Below, piece by piece: positions 10,700 through 19,928 of a DNA stretch of 64,000 nucleotides (position 1 is its first letter; every line of letters begins with the position of its first letter). The position numbers were made by a program, and so were the translations under genes. Where the stretch lies: the NCBI RefSeq assembly GCF_019457615.1, contig NZ_CP080414.1:2540501-2604500 (forward strand). The letters run 5' to 3'. The DNA comes from Shewanella zhangzhouensis (GTDB taxonomy: Bacteria; Pseudomonadota; Gammaproteobacteria; Enterobacterales; Shewanellaceae). The notes below the pieces were generated by a model that worked only from the letters and a program-made list of their open reading frames with translations, did no database searches and had not been told where the DNA came from.

Positions 10700-11565
10700 C
10701 GGCTGACATCAACGATGTAGTGCCCCTGCAGCCAGTTACGGCCAATGAGCAGCTTATGGGTCATCTCGCTTCGGTCTCTTAAGTTTACCTTTACCTTGAA
10801 CTCTTTACCGGGTTCCCCCAGAGTCAGCTCCACCATATAGCGAACTTCACTTCCCTGAGCATTTCGGATAAGTGACGTTTCAGTAATTCGGCTATGGATG
10901 CGCCGGGTTTCACCTTTTTCATTAACCGTGGTAAAGCTGATGGGCTTGCCAACATTGGCTTCCATATCGCTGGGGTCTTCATTTTCTATTTGAATATCGA
11001 TGGCATGGAGGCTGTTCTCTACAGCACCTGTGTCGATACGGGTATCGAAGGTGATATCACCTTCCACCAGATGAATGGGGGCACGCTCACCGATAACATT
11101 TTTTTCGGCCACATCGACCAGGTAATGGCCTTCAAGCCAGTTGCGGCCCAACAGCAGCTTGTAATCCATGTGGCCCCTATCTCTGAGGTTCACCCGGATG
11201 TTACGAACATCCTTTTCATATTGCAGCTCAAGCTCAACCGTATAACGACTCTCGGTTCCCTGAGAGTTGGACACAGTGGTGACTTTCACTATCTTGGCTT
11301 CAATGGTTTTAGTCACGCCCCCCAAGCCTTGGGTGGTAAATTTCACCCGTTTGCCGATATTGTCCTTCATCGAGTCGGCTGCGCCGCCAAGCACTTGGAT
11401 ATCGACCGCGTGGATTGAGCTTATAGAGGCACCTGTATCGACCCGGGCAATAAAGTTAAGCCCAGAGGCGGGCTGATGGATATCGACACTCTGCCCTACA
11501 ATCGATTTGCCACAAGCCACATAAGATAACAGGAGTAACGAAATAGCGATCCAAGCTCTAAACAT
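10696..11565 (-). CDS. Exported protein with two tandem retropepsin-like (RimB/ATP-dependent zinc protease family) DTG domains
   Basis: A 289-residue protein with an N-terminal signal sequence (WIAISLLLLSYVAC). The segment resembles a lipobox, with Cys18, but Tyr at -3 is unusual. The rest is a tandem duplication. Domain 1 (about 25-155) has RVDTGASISSIHA (D43-T44-G45) and ends in LLGRNWLEGHYLVDV. Domain 2 (about 160-289) has RIDTGAVENSLHA (D178-T179-G180) and ends in LIGRNWLQGHYIVDV. DTGA is the active-site signature of retropepsin-like aspartic proteases. The family usually carries one domain and is thought to act as a dimer, so this chain could be a covalent pseudo-dimer. The ATG at 11565 has AGGA eight bases upstream and is preferred to the TTG at 11586. 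The substrate is unknown. Confidence 0.83.
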   Translation of the reverse strand: MFRAWIAISLLLLSYVACGKSIVGQSVDIHQPASGLNFIARVDTGASISSIHAVDIQVLGGAADSMKDNIGKRVKFTTQGLGGVTKTIEAKIVKVTTVSNSQGTESRYTVELELQYEKDVRNIRVNLRDRGHMDYKLLLGRNWLEGHYLVDVAEKNVIGERAPIHLVEGDITFDTRIDTGAVENSLHAIDIQIENEDPSDMEANVGKPISFTTVNEKGETRRIHSRITETSLIRNAQGSEVRYMVELTLGEPGKEFKVKVNLRDRSEMTHKLLIGRNWLQGHYIVDVSR

Positions 11566-11669
11566 AAATAACATCCTGAAAAACAATTAATTACAAGAAA
11601 GCGTGGATAACACTTAACCTGAACCACCATAACGGAAGCGCTGGTGCTTGCCAATAAAAAGCACTGATT

Positions 11670-12038
11670 TCAGCAACGTTGAGACAACCAGATTTTGGCG
11701 GATTGCACCTCATCCAGGGGAAACACGCACACAGGGCATGGCATGAATAAGCCTATAAGCTCACCCATGCGGCGAAAAGCGGGACGATTGGTGAGAATGG
11801 CGATACGCCTGAAGTCATCGAGATGGAAGAGGCCAAGCAGTACGTCCTGCCATAGAGACAGCAGACTGGCCCCCCGGCATCCATCGGCAATTTCGTACCA
11901 GATGCGCACCGACGCATGATCTTTGAGCGCTTGCTCGAGGGCGGGGATCAATACACGGCTGTAGTCATCGGCCTCAATCATCCCTGATGCTTCTACAGCA
12001 ATGGTATCGTGTTCAAATCCTGGTTTGATTCTTATCAT
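11670..12038 (-). CDS. SpoIIAA-like (STAS-fold) domain protein
   Basis: A 122-residue cytosolic protein resembling the SpoIIAA-like family found in many proteobacteria. The pattern is an N-terminal strand region with AVEASGMIEADDYSRVLIPALEQAL. It is followed by VRIWYEIADGCRGASLLSLWQD and then FRRIAILTNRPAFRRMGELIGLF, with a final strand containing VCVFPLDEVQSAKIWL. Members are small stand-alone STAS-like domains of unknown function that may bind lipid or hydrophobic ligands; no anti-sigma partner is encoded nearby. The ATG at 12038 follows GGGGTG; a GTG at 12044 is an alternative. The 35-bp gap to the gene upstream suggests co-transcription. Confidence 0.7.
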   Translation of the reverse strand: MIRIKPGFEHDTIAVEASGMIEADDYSRVLIPALEQALKDHASVRIWYEIADGCRGASLLSLWQDVLLGLFHLDDFRRIAILTNRPAFRRMGELIGLFMPCPVCVFPLDEVQSAKIWLSQRC

Positions 12039-12073
12039 GTTCACCCCATCAGAGTGTGAACCACGACGGTGCG

Positions 12074-12424
12074 TCAGGCGGTCAGCTTGACAATTTCCTG
12101 GTCGAATAAATTTTTGATAAGCCCAGAAAAATCAGCAATAAAGTGCGTTTGTTCCGGCGTGGCTTTTTTGTTTCCGACATGGGCCAGGATTTCTTCGAGA
12201 TCGTAAACGATGGCGTCGATTTCCCGAATGACCATGTTACGTTGGGCAAAACTTAATTCGGGATTTTGACCGCAGACCATGATGATCTGCGCGGACAACT
12301 GCTCTTCAAAGAGCTCCATCACTGTCTCATCAGCTAAACCCTGTCCCTCAGGTGCTTCGAAAAGCCCCAAGTTTTCAGTCAAGTACTGAATGAGATGCAC
12401 GTAACCTTCTTTATCAGTGACCAT
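12074..12424 (-). CDS. Small conserved acidic protein, DUF3802-like
   Basis: A 116-residue predicted cytosolic, helical and acidic protein (GYVHLIQYLTENLGLFE, then ELFEEQLSAQIIMVC and REIDAIVYDLEEILAHVGN). I tentatively relate it to the DUF3802 family of Shewanella and Vibrio by overall pattern; no function is known. It has no signal peptide, no metal-binding motif and a single Cys. The ATG has GGGAT five bases upstream. The SpoIIAA-like gene follows after 35 bp on the same strand, so the two probably share a transcript. A database comparison would decide the family call. Confidence 0.6.
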   Translation of the reverse strand: MVTDKEGYVHLIQYLTENLGLFEAPEGQGLADETVMELFEEQLSAQIIMVCGQNPELSFAQRNMVIREIDAIVYDLEEILAHVGNKKATPEQTHFIADFSGLIKNLFDQEIVKLTA

Positions 12425-12517
12425 GTCAAATCCCGTATTGCATTAATGTCGGGTCCAAGCCCGCATTTTTATTATGGAACAAGTTGCTTTCTTCTTCCTT
12501 AAAGCATGCAATTCCTG

Positions 12518-13093
12518 TTATTTCTCAAGTGTTAGCACGAATGAAACCGGTACGGCACTGCTGATGGCCGATAACCCCGCCACTTCACGCAGCTTTTCAA
12601 TCCCGGCGGTTAAACCAAAATTGGCTGCATTAACGATTAACATGGTACTGCTGCTAACCATCAGGGTGTTATCAGAGACTCTTGCCACCGTCACTTCGAC
12701 GTTGAGCTTGTCTGTTTTACCATGCAATTCCACAGTTGCAGGAATTTCTGCTTTTGTGATGTCTCCGGGTTTCAATGCGTTTACCAGTGACGGCTCTATC
12801 TTGGCAGAAAGTGTTAATGAGGGAAATTGCTCCACTTCAAATAACATGCTTTTCATGCGCTCATCGCGAATTTCAATACCTGTATCGACAGACGCCAGGG
12901 GAATATTGAGGCTGAAATCGCCTTGTTCAGTCAGTTTGCCTTCCAGGCTTTTGAATTTGTGAACTTCAGCAACATCGCCCTTCTTGACCGAGATAAAGCT
13001 GACGTTGGAATTGGCTGCATTCAATTGCCAATCGGCCATGGCACCCGAGGCAGATACCAGCAGGGCTGCGCCCAACAAAGTACGGATAAACAT
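12518..13093 (-). CDS. YceI family periplasmic protein
   Basis: A 191-residue exported protein. The signal peptide is about residues 1-20 (IRTLLGAALLVSASGAMA, cleavage before DWQL). The mature part is a single YceI-like lipocalin-type barrel: WQLNAANSNVSFISVKKG, HKFKSLEGKL, IPLASVDTGIEIRDERMKSMLF and the C-terminal VPVSFVLTLEK. Characterised members bind polyisoprenoid or amide-type lipids in the periplasm, and many are induced by acid or base stress. The ligand here is unknown. The start at 13093 has AGGAG seven bases upstream; an adjacent in-frame GTG at 13096 is less likely. It faces away from a cold-shock gene across a 183-bp gap. Confidence 0.9.
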   Translation of the reverse strand: MFIRTLLGAALLVSASGAMADWQLNAANSNVSFISVKKGDVAEVHKFKSLEGKLTEQGDFSLNIPLASVDTGIEIRDERMKSMLFEVEQFPSLTLSAKIEPSLVNALKPGDITKAEIPATVELHGKTDKLNVEVTVARVSDNTLMVSSSTMLIVNAANFGLTAGIEKLREVAGLSAISSAVPVSFVLTLEK

Positions 13094-13276
13094 CACTTGT
13101 CTCCTTGTGTTTTATGTCGTTCAGGCCTTTCCTGAATTGCTAAATTAGTGACACCACAAACAATAAACCAAACGGCCACTATAACTCTAGCTGCAAATTC
13201 CCGTCAGGGCTGTCAATTGGCTGAAATATCTGCTTGTTAAAGTTCAAATAGGTTATCAATCCCTTACGAGGTTTAC

Positions 13277-13489
13277 ATGTCAGCCCCACAACACACTGGT
13301 ACCGTAAAATGGTTTAACGATGAGAAAGGCTTTGGCTTCCTGAGTCGCGATAATGATACAGATGTGTTTGTTCATTATCGCGCTATCAACACTCAGGGAA
13401 GACGCACGCTGAAAGAAGGTCAAAAGGTCAGCTTTAACCTGGTTGAAGGCCAAAAGGGCTTCCTGGCAGAAAACGTCACGCCACTGTGA
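13277..13489 (+). CDS. Cold-shock (CspA family) RNA-binding protein
   Basis: A 70-residue single cold-shock domain. The RNP1 motif is GFGFL within [13 protein letters not shown] and the RNP2 motif is VFVHY, followed by [22 protein letters not shown]. Such proteins bind single-stranded nucleic acid and act as RNA chaperones. This copy is more divergent than the one at 22878-23087, with Tyr in place of Phe in RNP2 and Leu in RNP1. Its 5' region is short, so it may not be cold-inducible. The ribosome binding site is GAGG six bases before ATG. Its stop codon abuts the pdxH stop codon within TGATCA, and no terminator separates the two. Confidence 0.93.
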   Translation: MSAPQHTGTVKWFNDEKGFGFLSRDNDTDVFVHYRAINTQGRRTLKEGQKVSFNLVEGQKGFLAENVTPL

Positions 13490-14128
13490 TCAGGGCGCCA
13501 GCCGCTCAATATCCCAACCCGCGGCCGTTTTTTCATAAATAAAGCGGTCGTGCAACCTGTGCTCCCCGCCCTGCCAGAATTCAATACTGGCGGGACGCAC
13601 CAGATATCCACCCCAGAAGGACGGCAATGGCACTTCGCCGGCGGAAAACTTTTGCTTCATTTCCATAAACTTGGCTTCCAGCACCTGCCTGGCACTGAGT
13701 TTGGATGACTGAGCAGATACCCAGGCAGCAATCTGGCTGTCTTTCGGTCGGGTAACGAAGTACTTGAGTACCTCCGCCGTTGAAAGCGGTTCGGCAATGC
13801 CGGTCACAGCCACCTGACGCTCCAAAGGGTGCCAGGGAAAGAGCAAACTGATATGGGCGTTTTGCTTCAATTGAGCCGCCTTGCGGCTACCCAGATTGGT
13901 GAAAAATACAAAACCCTGCTCGTCGAAGCGTTTGAGAAGCACTATCCGTTGATAGGGTTGACCGTGCTCGTCGACTGTCGCCACGCACATGGCCGTTGGG
14001 TCGGTAAGCTCTGCGGCCTTGGCCTGCTCCATCCAGCGCTCAAACAATGCCATGGGGTCTTCGGGCAATTCACTGCGCCTCAGGCCTCCTTTGGTGTATT
14101 CACGGCGAATGTCGCTGAGATCTGTCAT
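13490..14128 (-). CDS. pdxH: Pyridoxine/pyridoxamine 5'-phosphate oxidase
   Basis: A 212-residue FMN-dependent enzyme that oxidises PNP and PMP to pyridoxal 5'-phosphate, the last step of de novo and salvage vitamin B6 synthesis. The family signatures are visible: [20 protein letters not shown] at the N-terminus, [21 protein letters not shown] (FMN site), [17 protein letters not shown], and the C-terminal segment [17 protein letters not shown]. The terminal residues ERLAP are the conserved end. The length fits the E. coli enzyme (218 residues). It is apparently monocistronic; a hairpin lies upstream, on the speD side. Confidence 0.96.
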   Translation of the reverse strand: MTDLSDIRREYTKGGLRRSELPEDPMALFERWMEQAKAAELTDPTAMCVATVDEHGQPYQRIVLLKRFDEQGFVFFTNLGSRKAAQLKQNAHISLLFPWHPLERQVAVTGIAEPLSTAEVLKYFVTRPKDSQIAAWVSAQSSKLSARQVLEAKFMEMKQKFSAGEVPLPSFWGGYLVRPASIEFWQGGEHRLHDRFIYEKTAAGWDIERLAP

Positions 14129-14186
14129 GGTGATTCCTTATGGGCACTGTATCGTTTGAGGCATTCTAGCCGCTTGACGCGCAACA

Positions 14187-14214
14187 AAAAAGCCGACTGT
14201 GAAGTCGGCTTTTG
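14187..14214 (-). terminator. Hairpin between speD and pdxH
   Basis: AAAAAGCCGACT-GTGA-AGTCGGCTTTT, an 11-bp stem, lies about 200 bp past the speD stop codon and 59 bp before pdxH. T runs exist on both strands. On the minus strand it would end the speE-speA-speD transcript. The remaining bases 14215-14409 hold no gene I can support. Confidence 0.75.
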
Positions 14215-14409
14215 ATTTTATTCGCCAATATCCCCGGGAAAGAGTCAAAGCAGACTCTCGTATTAGTGAAACCTGGGCTTCAGGTGCACAAGGGTGACTG
14301 CGTTTGGCTTCGATGCCCGCTGTTCCCCGGAGTAGTTCACACAGCACTCTTTGAGCATTGCCAGACACCTCATTGGCGCAGCGGGTCTAACAATCACACT
14401 GGGCGAAGA

Positions 14410-15339
14410 TTACATGGGCTCGGGGATCAACACTTCATGACACAACTGCTGATAGTGGCTGAACTCCACCTTATACCCCTGGGACATGGATAAGGCACAG
14501 CTTCCCAGGCACAGGTGCGCGGGGTAGTTTTCGGTGTGACGCTGGGCGTTAAAACCAATCTCATCCCAACTGCCCGGATTTAAAATACCAAGCAGGCGAG
14601 AGAAAATCTGACGATACTCCCCTGCCAGAGGCAAGTTGGTTTCAAAACTCACGTAGGAGCTGTTTTCCTGCGGCGTAATATGAATGGTCATGTAGCGATC
14701 GCCACGGATGCCATTGATAGAATACCCAAAAGGTTCAAACAAAAAGTCGTCAAAAACAAACCCGGGCAACATGGCATCCAATTGCAGCAGACGGCGGATT
14801 TCAGCTGCACTCTGATGTTCACTGCGCAAGTAATCGGCAGCCTCACCACGGATGTGGTACATCAAAAGCTCACTGGTGTGGTCATCGGCGGTCGCGTCGT
14901 ACGGTTTGTTACTGGTGAAAATATAGTGATGGTGGGAATCCAGATGCCCGATTCTGAACGCTTCCCCCGGCAACAACGCGCGGATGGCGGTTAAATCGTC
15001 AGTAAAGGCACTGCTTTGCAAGTGAGACAGATACTCGTTTTTGCGCTGGTAGCTGGCAAAAGCAATCTTGTCGGCACCTACTTGATTGATAAAACGGACT
15101 ACGGCTTTAGCGAGGGTTGTGGTGCCGCAGGTCAACATCAGGAATCTGTCGTCCCAAACAAACAAACTCGATTCGCTGAGCAAGTAGGCATCGCAGTGTT
15201 CATTGTGGATACTGGAGAGGATTTCCGCATTGGCGCAGGCCACCATCTCTTTCCAGAACTCACGCCCCAGTGCTCTGAGTGAGCCGAATTCGGGGGTGAC
15301 TATGACTTCTATTTTTTTTTCTGAACCTTCAAAAAACAT
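14410..15339 (-). CDS. speD: S-adenosylmethionine decarboxylase proenzyme, eukaryotic type
   Basis: A 309-residue pyruvoyl enzyme that decarboxylates S-adenosylmethionine to supply the aminopropyl donor for spermidine. It is not of the short E. coli kind. The N-terminal FFEGSEKKIEV, the self-processing site LLSESSLF (cleavage expected between E56 and S57) and the CGTTT loop (C71) match the plant/animal enzymes. So do FEPFGYSINGI (S207) and TIHITPQENSSYVSFETN (H220). All residues needed for processing and catalysis in the human enzyme therefore have counterparts. It follows speA by 73 bp, and the gap contains AGGGC/GCCCT stems. Acquisition by an old transfer or shared ancestry cannot be told apart here. 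Confidence 0.93.
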   Translation of the reverse strand: MFFEGSEKKIEVIVTPEFGSLRALGREFWKEMVACANAEILSSIHNEHCDAYLLSESSLFVWDDRFLMLTCGTTTLAKAVVRFINQVGADKIAFASYQRKNEYLSHLQSSAFTDDLTAIRALLPGEAFRIGHLDSHHHYIFTSNKPYDATADDHTSELLMYHIRGEAADYLRSEHQSAAEIRRLLQLDAMLPGFVFDDFLFEPFGYSINGIRGDRYMTIHITPQENSSYVSFETNLPLAGEYRQIFSRLLGILNPGSWDEIGFNAQRHTENYPAHLCLGSCALSMSQGYKVEFSHYQQLCHEVLIPEPM

Positions 15340-15412
15340 TTTTCTCTACCTGAGGGCCGGGAGGGCTTACGCCCTGGTTCCCCGGCCTGGCTTCACCTTG
15401 CCTTAGTATGGG

Positions 15413-17323
15413 TTAAAAGTCTTCCAGATAGGTGTAGCCCTTGAGGCCCACCTGGAGTTCTTCGAGGATCATAGCGCGCTCGTCTTCTGCGATGTGTGAG
15501 TTCACCAGCTCCTCGTAGGTGCGCATGAAGGACACGGCATCGAGGTTCACATAGCGCAGTACGTCGGCCACGGTATCACCGGCAAGTACAGACTCGATAT
15601 TGGTCTGGCCTTCTTCGTCGATACGCACCACCGCTGAGTTGGTATCACCAAAGAGGTTGTGCAGGTCGCCGAGGATTTCCTGATAAGCACCCACCAGGAA
15701 GAAACCAATCAAATAAGGATCTTCGGCTGACCAGTTAGGTACCGGCAAAGTGGTTTCAATGCCCTGACCATCAACGTATTGGTCAACAATACCGTCGGAG
15801 TCACAGGTGATGTCGAGCATCACTGCGCGGCGCTCAGGAACCTTGTCCAAACCTGACAGCGGCAACACAGGGAATACCTGATCGATACCCCAGGCATCGG
15901 GCAGCGACTGGAACAGGGAGAAGTTCACGAAGAATCTGTCAGCCAGTTTCTCGTTCAATTCATCGATGATCGGGCGCTGATAACGGTTACGGGCGTTCAT
16001 CAGGCCCTGCAACTCATGACACACGGCCAGGTTACACTGCTCGGCCCAGGCTCGGTCTTCCAGGCTCAGCTGTCCCAACGCAAAGAGGGACTGGGCTTCG
16101 GCCAGATCAGACTGAGTATCGTGGAAGATTTCAATCAAAGCACGCTGGTCAAGACGTGAGCTGATTTCGTTCCAGCTGCGCCACATGTTGTGCAGCAACT
16201 GAGGCGCTTCTTCTTCCGGCGCTGGGATCTCTTCCGGGCTGTATGCCTCGGTGCCTATCACGTCGGTGATGAGTACCGCGTGGTGGGCTGTGAGGTAACG
16301 GCCTGACTCAGAAATAATACGCGGCATTGGCTGTTCGTTCTGGTTACACACGTCGGTAAGCACAGACACGATGTTATTGGCGTATTCGGCCAGCGCGTAG
16401 TTCATGGAGTTGTTTGACTGACTGCGTGTACCGTCATAATCCACGGCCAAGCCTCCGCCCACGTCAAAGCAGTTAACCTTGGCGCCCAGTTTACGCAGTT
16501 CACAGTAGAAACGTGCGGCCTCACCCACACCGTGGCGAATATCACGGATGTTGGCGATTTGCGAGCCCAGGTGGAAGTGCAGCAGTTGCAGCGAGTCGAG
16601 CATGTCTTCATCTTTCAGGCGCTCGACTACCTTGAGGATTTGTGCAGCAGACAGACCAAACTTGGACTTTTCGCCGCCGCTGGCCTGCCACTTGCCCTTG
16701 CCCTGGAAAGCCAAACGGGCGCGCAGACCCAGGCGTGGGGTAACCCCCAGCTTCTTGGACTCTTCCAGCACCATCTGCAGCTCGGACATTTTCTCGAGCA
16801 CTATGTATACACTGTGGCCAAGTTTCTCACCGATAAGGGCCAGACGAATGTATTCTTTGTCTTTGTAACCGTTACACACGATCACTGAGCTGGCCTTTTG
16901 CGCCATGGCGAGCACAGCCATCAGCTCTGGTTTACTGCCGGCTTCAAGACCCAGCTGAGGTACAGTCTTGCTCACCTGGCTTGCCAGGATTTCCTCAACC
17001 ACGGTCTGCTGCTGGTTTACCTTAATGGGGTATACCAGCAGGTAATCAGATTGATATTCGTATTTCTGAATGGCCTGGTTGAACATCTGGCACAGGTGGT
17101 CGACTCTGTGGTGCAGAATTTGCGGGAAACGTACCAACACTGGCAAACTCACGCCGGCTTTAACCATATCCTTGGCCAGCGCGTTCAAACCAATTTTGAA
17201 AGTGGGATTTTTAGGATCCGGGGAGACGGTCACCTCACCCTCGTCGCTGATCCCATAAAAACCCTGACTCCAGTGGGCAACGTTGTACCCGGCGCGGGCG
17301 TCGTCAATTGACCATTCGTTCAT
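15413..17323 (-). CDS. speA: Biosynthetic arginine decarboxylase
   Basis: A 636-residue PLP enzyme of the alanine-racemase-fold III family, converting arginine to agmatine. The PLP lysine lies in the early segment [19 protein letters not shown]. The glycine-rich phosphate site is seen in [17 protein letters not shown], and the conserved [19 protein letters not shown] is present. The C-terminal segment [22 protein letters not shown] is typical of SpeA. The length agrees with other SpeA proteins (about 630-660). It sits between speE (28 bp upstream) and speD. The agmatinase SpeB, needed to make putrescine from agmatine, is not in this window. Confidence 0.96.
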   Translation of the reverse strand: MNEWSIDDARAGYNVAHWSQGFYGISDEGEVTVSPDPKNPTFKIGLNALAKDMVKAGVSLPVLVRFPQILHHRVDHLCQMFNQAIQKYEYQSDYLLVYPIKVNQQQTVVEEILASQVSKTVPQLGLEAGSKPELMAVLAMAQKASSVIVCNGYKDKEYIRLALIGEKLGHSVYIVLEKMSELQMVLEESKKLGVTPRLGLRARLAFQGKGKWQASGGEKSKFGLSAAQILKVVERLKDEDMLDSLQLLHFHLGSQIANIRDIRHGVGEAARFYCELRKLGAKVNCFDVGGGLAVDYDGTRSQSNNSMNYALAEYANNIVSVLTDVCNQNEQPMPRIISESGRYLTAHHAVLITDVIGTEAYSPEEIPAPEEEAPQLLHNMWRSWNEISSRLDQRALIEIFHDTQSDLAEAQSLFALGQLSLEDRAWAEQCNLAVCHELQGLMNARNRYQRPIIDELNEKLADRFFVNFSLFQSLPDAWGIDQVFPVLPLSGLDKVPERRAVMLDITCDSDGIVDQYVDGQGIETTLPVPNWSAEDPYLIGFFLVGAYQEILGDLHNLFGDTNSAVVRIDEEGQTNIESVLAGDTVADVLRYVNLDAVSFMRTYEELVNSHIAEDERAMILEELQVGLKGYTYLEDF

Positions 17324-17351
17324 CTCAATTGTGCCTATATATAGAGAGATA

Positions 17352-18227
17352 TTAAGCGATCACGGTCATGGCTGACCGGATCGCCTGTTCGACGTATTTT
17401 GGCAAGGCAAAGCTTGCCTGGTGCACTGCGGGCGTGTAGTAACGGGTACTGATCCCAGCCTCGTTGAAACGCGCCTCGAGGGTTGCAAGGTCAAGCTTGC
17501 GCGCCTCTGGATTGTCGGTAGCCCAGGCAAACGCCATGGAACCACCAATGTACGTTGGGACTGCCGCCATGTAAAACCAGCATTCCCGGGTATAACTGCT
17601 CATGCGGCGCACCGTGTCCTGCAGGGATTCAACCTGCATAAAGGGCACCCCATTTTGGGCCACAAAGATGCCGTTTTCATTAAGGCATCGTTTGCAACCC
17701 GCATAAAAATCAGAGCTGAACAGCACTTCGCCGGGGCCAACCGGGTCGGTACAGTCAGAAATAATCACATCAAACCGCTCAGTGCAGTTGGCAACAAAGT
17801 CCATGCCATCGGCGATAACCAGCTCCACGCGAGGATCGTCGTAGGCGCCGGCAGAATGATTTGGCAACCAGGTTTTGCACATGTCCACCACGGCGCCATC
17901 AATTTCCACCATCACGATACGCTCAATAGCTGGGTGTTTCACCACTTCACGCAGCATGCCGCCATCGCCCCCGCCGATAATCAGCAGGCTCTTTACCTTG
18001 CCATGGGCCAAAACCGGCACGTGGGTCAACATTTCGTGATAGACAAATTCATCCGCTTCGGTGGTTTGAATAGCACCATTTAGGGCCATCACTCTGCCAA
18101 AACGGGCATTTTCAAAAATTGATAAATGCCACTGATTGGTTTTTTGCTCGAAGAGCACCGTGTCTATCTCGAAATATTGACCATAGCCGCTGTGCAGCGT
18201 CTCGAAATATAGCTTGTTGTCTTGCAT
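17352..18227 (-). CDS. speE: Polyamine aminopropyltransferase (spermidine synthase)
   Basis: A 291-residue Rossmann-fold enzyme moving the aminopropyl group of decarboxylated S-adenosylmethionine to putrescine. Diagnostic segments are [14 protein letters not shown] and [21 protein letters not shown]. Also present are [19 protein letters not shown] (nucleotide-binding loop), [18 protein letters not shown] and [18 protein letters not shown] (gate-keeping and catalytic Asp). It is the first gene of speE-speA-speD. The upstream region (18228 onward) should hold the operon promoter, but I could not assign one with confidence. Confidence 0.95.
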   Translation of the reverse strand: MQDNKLYFETLHSGYGQYFEIDTVLFEQKTNQWHLSIFENARFGRVMALNGAIQTTEADEFVYHEMLTHVPVLAHGKVKSLLIIGGGDGGMLREVVKHPAIERIVMVEIDGAVVDMCKTWLPNHSAGAYDDPRVELVIADGMDFVANCTERFDVIISDCTDPVGPGEVLFSSDFYAGCKRCLNENGIFVAQNGVPFMQVESLQDTVRRMSSYTRECWFYMAAVPTYIGGSMAFAWATDNPEARKLDLATLEARFNEAGISTRYYTPAVHQASFALPKYVEQAIRSAMTVIA

Positions 18228-18930
18228 TGATCTGGATCCGATGGTGTCGGTATGAAAAGTGTAGAATACCCAGTCCCGAGAACTTTTTAAGGAAAGACGG
18301 GATCAGGAAGCCGTAAGGTCTTGTCAGACCGGCTTATTGGGGACTATTGGCCTCTTCGCGGCCAGAATTGATGCGGATAAGGGTCAGGTGTTTGACGTCT
18401 GTGTCTATAGCAACCAGCTCCTGAGTCAGGCAAGAAGCCAGCTTGAGGCAATGTGCAGAAAGCAAATGATAGTGCATTAGCCAACTCCCCCTTCGTTTCA
18501 CCGTACCTCTTGCGTCATTTGATGTGCAAGATGACACGGCCCGTGACTCATCCAAAATATCCAGACCGATAAACTGACCTGTAAACAGGCGCCAGCCTTT
18601 GGGAATACCCCCAAAAACGGCGCAATTAAACCCCGCATACCACAAGAATGCAAGCAGGAATTCGCATTTGTTCAATGAGTTGCAAGATATACTACAAAGC
18701 GAACAAAGCCTCTCAGTACGAAATCACAAAATATCTCTTAAAATCATATAATAAAGTTCTAATTCCAAAGCGGTTTTCAGAGTGTGTGTTCAATATATTT
18801 AAATAGCTCAGACTCGCTTTTAACACGCAAAAAACCTTATTAATGAAGCGGTTTTTATCACCCGAATATTTCCTGAACAAATCCCGGCGCCGTTACAGCG
18901 TAAACTGAGGTGAATCCAGTCTGTTTGAGG
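18228..18930. other. Long intergenic region upstream of speE, with one weak open frame
   Basis: About 700 bp between divergent genes. The minus-strand frame 18334-18675 (113 codons) has only a TTG start, no ribosome binding site and a Cys- and Ser-rich composition unlike the neighbours; I do not call it a gene. From about 18690 to 18870 the sequence is AT-rich, with stretches such as AATATATTTAAATAG, and may hold promoters. No strong hairpin terminator was found. Confidence 0.4.
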
Positions 18931-18936
18931 TATAAT
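18931..18936 (+). promoter_or_regulatory. Candidate -10 box upstream of the S1-domain protein gene
   Basis: A perfect TATAAT lies 40 bp before the ATG at 18976. I could not find a convincing -35 at 16-18 bp spacing, so this is tentative. Confidence 0.35.
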
Positions 18937-18975
18937 CTGCGCCGTAATGCCCAATCATCTGAAATCAGGTACTCA

Positions 18976-19806
18976 ATGATCCAATTAGGAAAAACTTGCC
19001 GACTGGCGGTTGTTAAACAAGTTAATTTTGGTTTTTATCTCAATGCCGGTGACTTCGGTCAGGTGCTCTTACCCAATAAGTTTGCACCGGACAACCTGCA
19101 GGTAGGTGATGAAATCGATGTCTTTCTGTACCTGGACTCTGAAGATACGCCCATTGCCACCACGCAAAAACCCCTGGCACAGGTCGGTGAATTCGCCAAC
19201 CTGAAAATAGTATCGGTCAGCCGGGTGGGCGCCTTCCTTGATTGGGGACTGGACAAAGACTTACTGCTGCCCTTTGCCGAGCAAACCCGCCCACCGGAGG
19301 AAGGCAAATATCAGCTGGTACACCTGCATATCAACCGTGCAGATGACAGAATTGTCGCCTCTGCCAAGCTGGATAAGTTCCTCGATAAGACGCCTGCCTT
19401 TTACAAACCAGGTCAGGAAGTGAAACTGACTATCGCCGGACGCACGGATCTTGGTTATAAGGCGATTATCAACGATAGCCATTGGGGGCTTATCCATCAA
19501 AGCGATGTGTTCAAGCCACTGCGGGCGGGCAACAAGCTCAAGGGTTACATCAAGCAGGTACGCCACGACGGTAAAATCGATTTGGTGCTCAACAAAGGCA
19601 CCCGCGATGAATTGGATGCCCATTCAGGCGTTATCCTGAAAAAACTGCAGGCCGCCGGTGGTTTCCTGCCCTTGGGCGACAAGACAGACGCCGATGTGAT
19701 TTACGCTGAGCTGGGTATGAGTAAAAAAGCGTTTAAAAAGAGCATTGGCGGCCTCTTCAAACAGGGGAAACTTCGAATTACAGACGATGGGCTCTATCTG
19801 AGCTGA
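18976..19806 (+). CDS. S1-type RNA-binding protein, CvfB/YitL family
   Basis: A 276-residue protein with several S1-like OB folds and a C-terminal winged-helix segment. The first S1-like unit is LAVVKQVNFGFYLNAGDFGQVLLPN and the second is ANLKIVSVSRVGAFLDWGLDKDLLLPF. A third region (GYKAIINDSHWGLIHQSDVFKPL) is followed by KGYIKQVRHDGKIDLVLN. The wing has VIYAELGMSKKAFKKSIGGLFKQGKL. Members of the CvfB family bind RNA, and in Staphylococcus affect virulence gene expression; the role in proteobacteria is not settled. The frame is open 22 codons further upstream, but the ATG at 18976 matches the family start and has AGG at -9. Confidence 0.88.
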   Translation: MIQLGKTCRLAVVKQVNFGFYLNAGDFGQVLLPNKFAPDNLQVGDEIDVFLYLDSEDTPIATTQKPLAQVGEFANLKIVSVSRVGAFLDWGLDKDLLLPFAEQTRPPEEGKYQLVHLHINRADDRIVASAKLDKFLDKTPAFYKPGQEVKLTIAGRTDLGYKAIINDSHWGLIHQSDVFKPLRAGNKLKGYIKQVRHDGKIDLVLNKGTRDELDAHSGVILKKLQAAGGFLPLGDKTDADVIYAELGMSKKAFKKSIGGLFKQGKLRITDDGLYLS

Positions 19807-19811
19807 TTGAT

Positions 19812-19840
19812 AAAAAACGGTGGCATAGCCACCGTTTTTT
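19812..19840 (+). terminator. Intrinsic terminator of the S1-domain protein gene
   Basis: AAAAAACGGTGGC-ATA-GCCACCGTTTTTT, with a stem of more than 10 bp and a T run, 6 bp after the stop codon. Confidence 0.9.
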
Positions 19841-19928
19841 ATTGGCGAAATGGTAACAAAGTGCGTTGCCTATGGGCACAAGCAGCCTGCTCTGATATAA
19901 CAGATTCAGGAAGTTAAAGGAGTTTTCA

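Noticed and set aside
10696..11565. Idea that the tandem DTG protein trims the products of the RimK at 52591-53520, as RimB does with RimK elsewhere
   Set aside because: The DTG protein has a signal peptide, so it should be outside the cytosol where RimK acts, and the genes are 41 kb apart.
18334..18675. 113-codon minus-strand frame upstream of speE
   Set aside because: TTG start only, no ribosome binding site, Cys and Ser rich, no recognised family. Left as non-coding with doubt.
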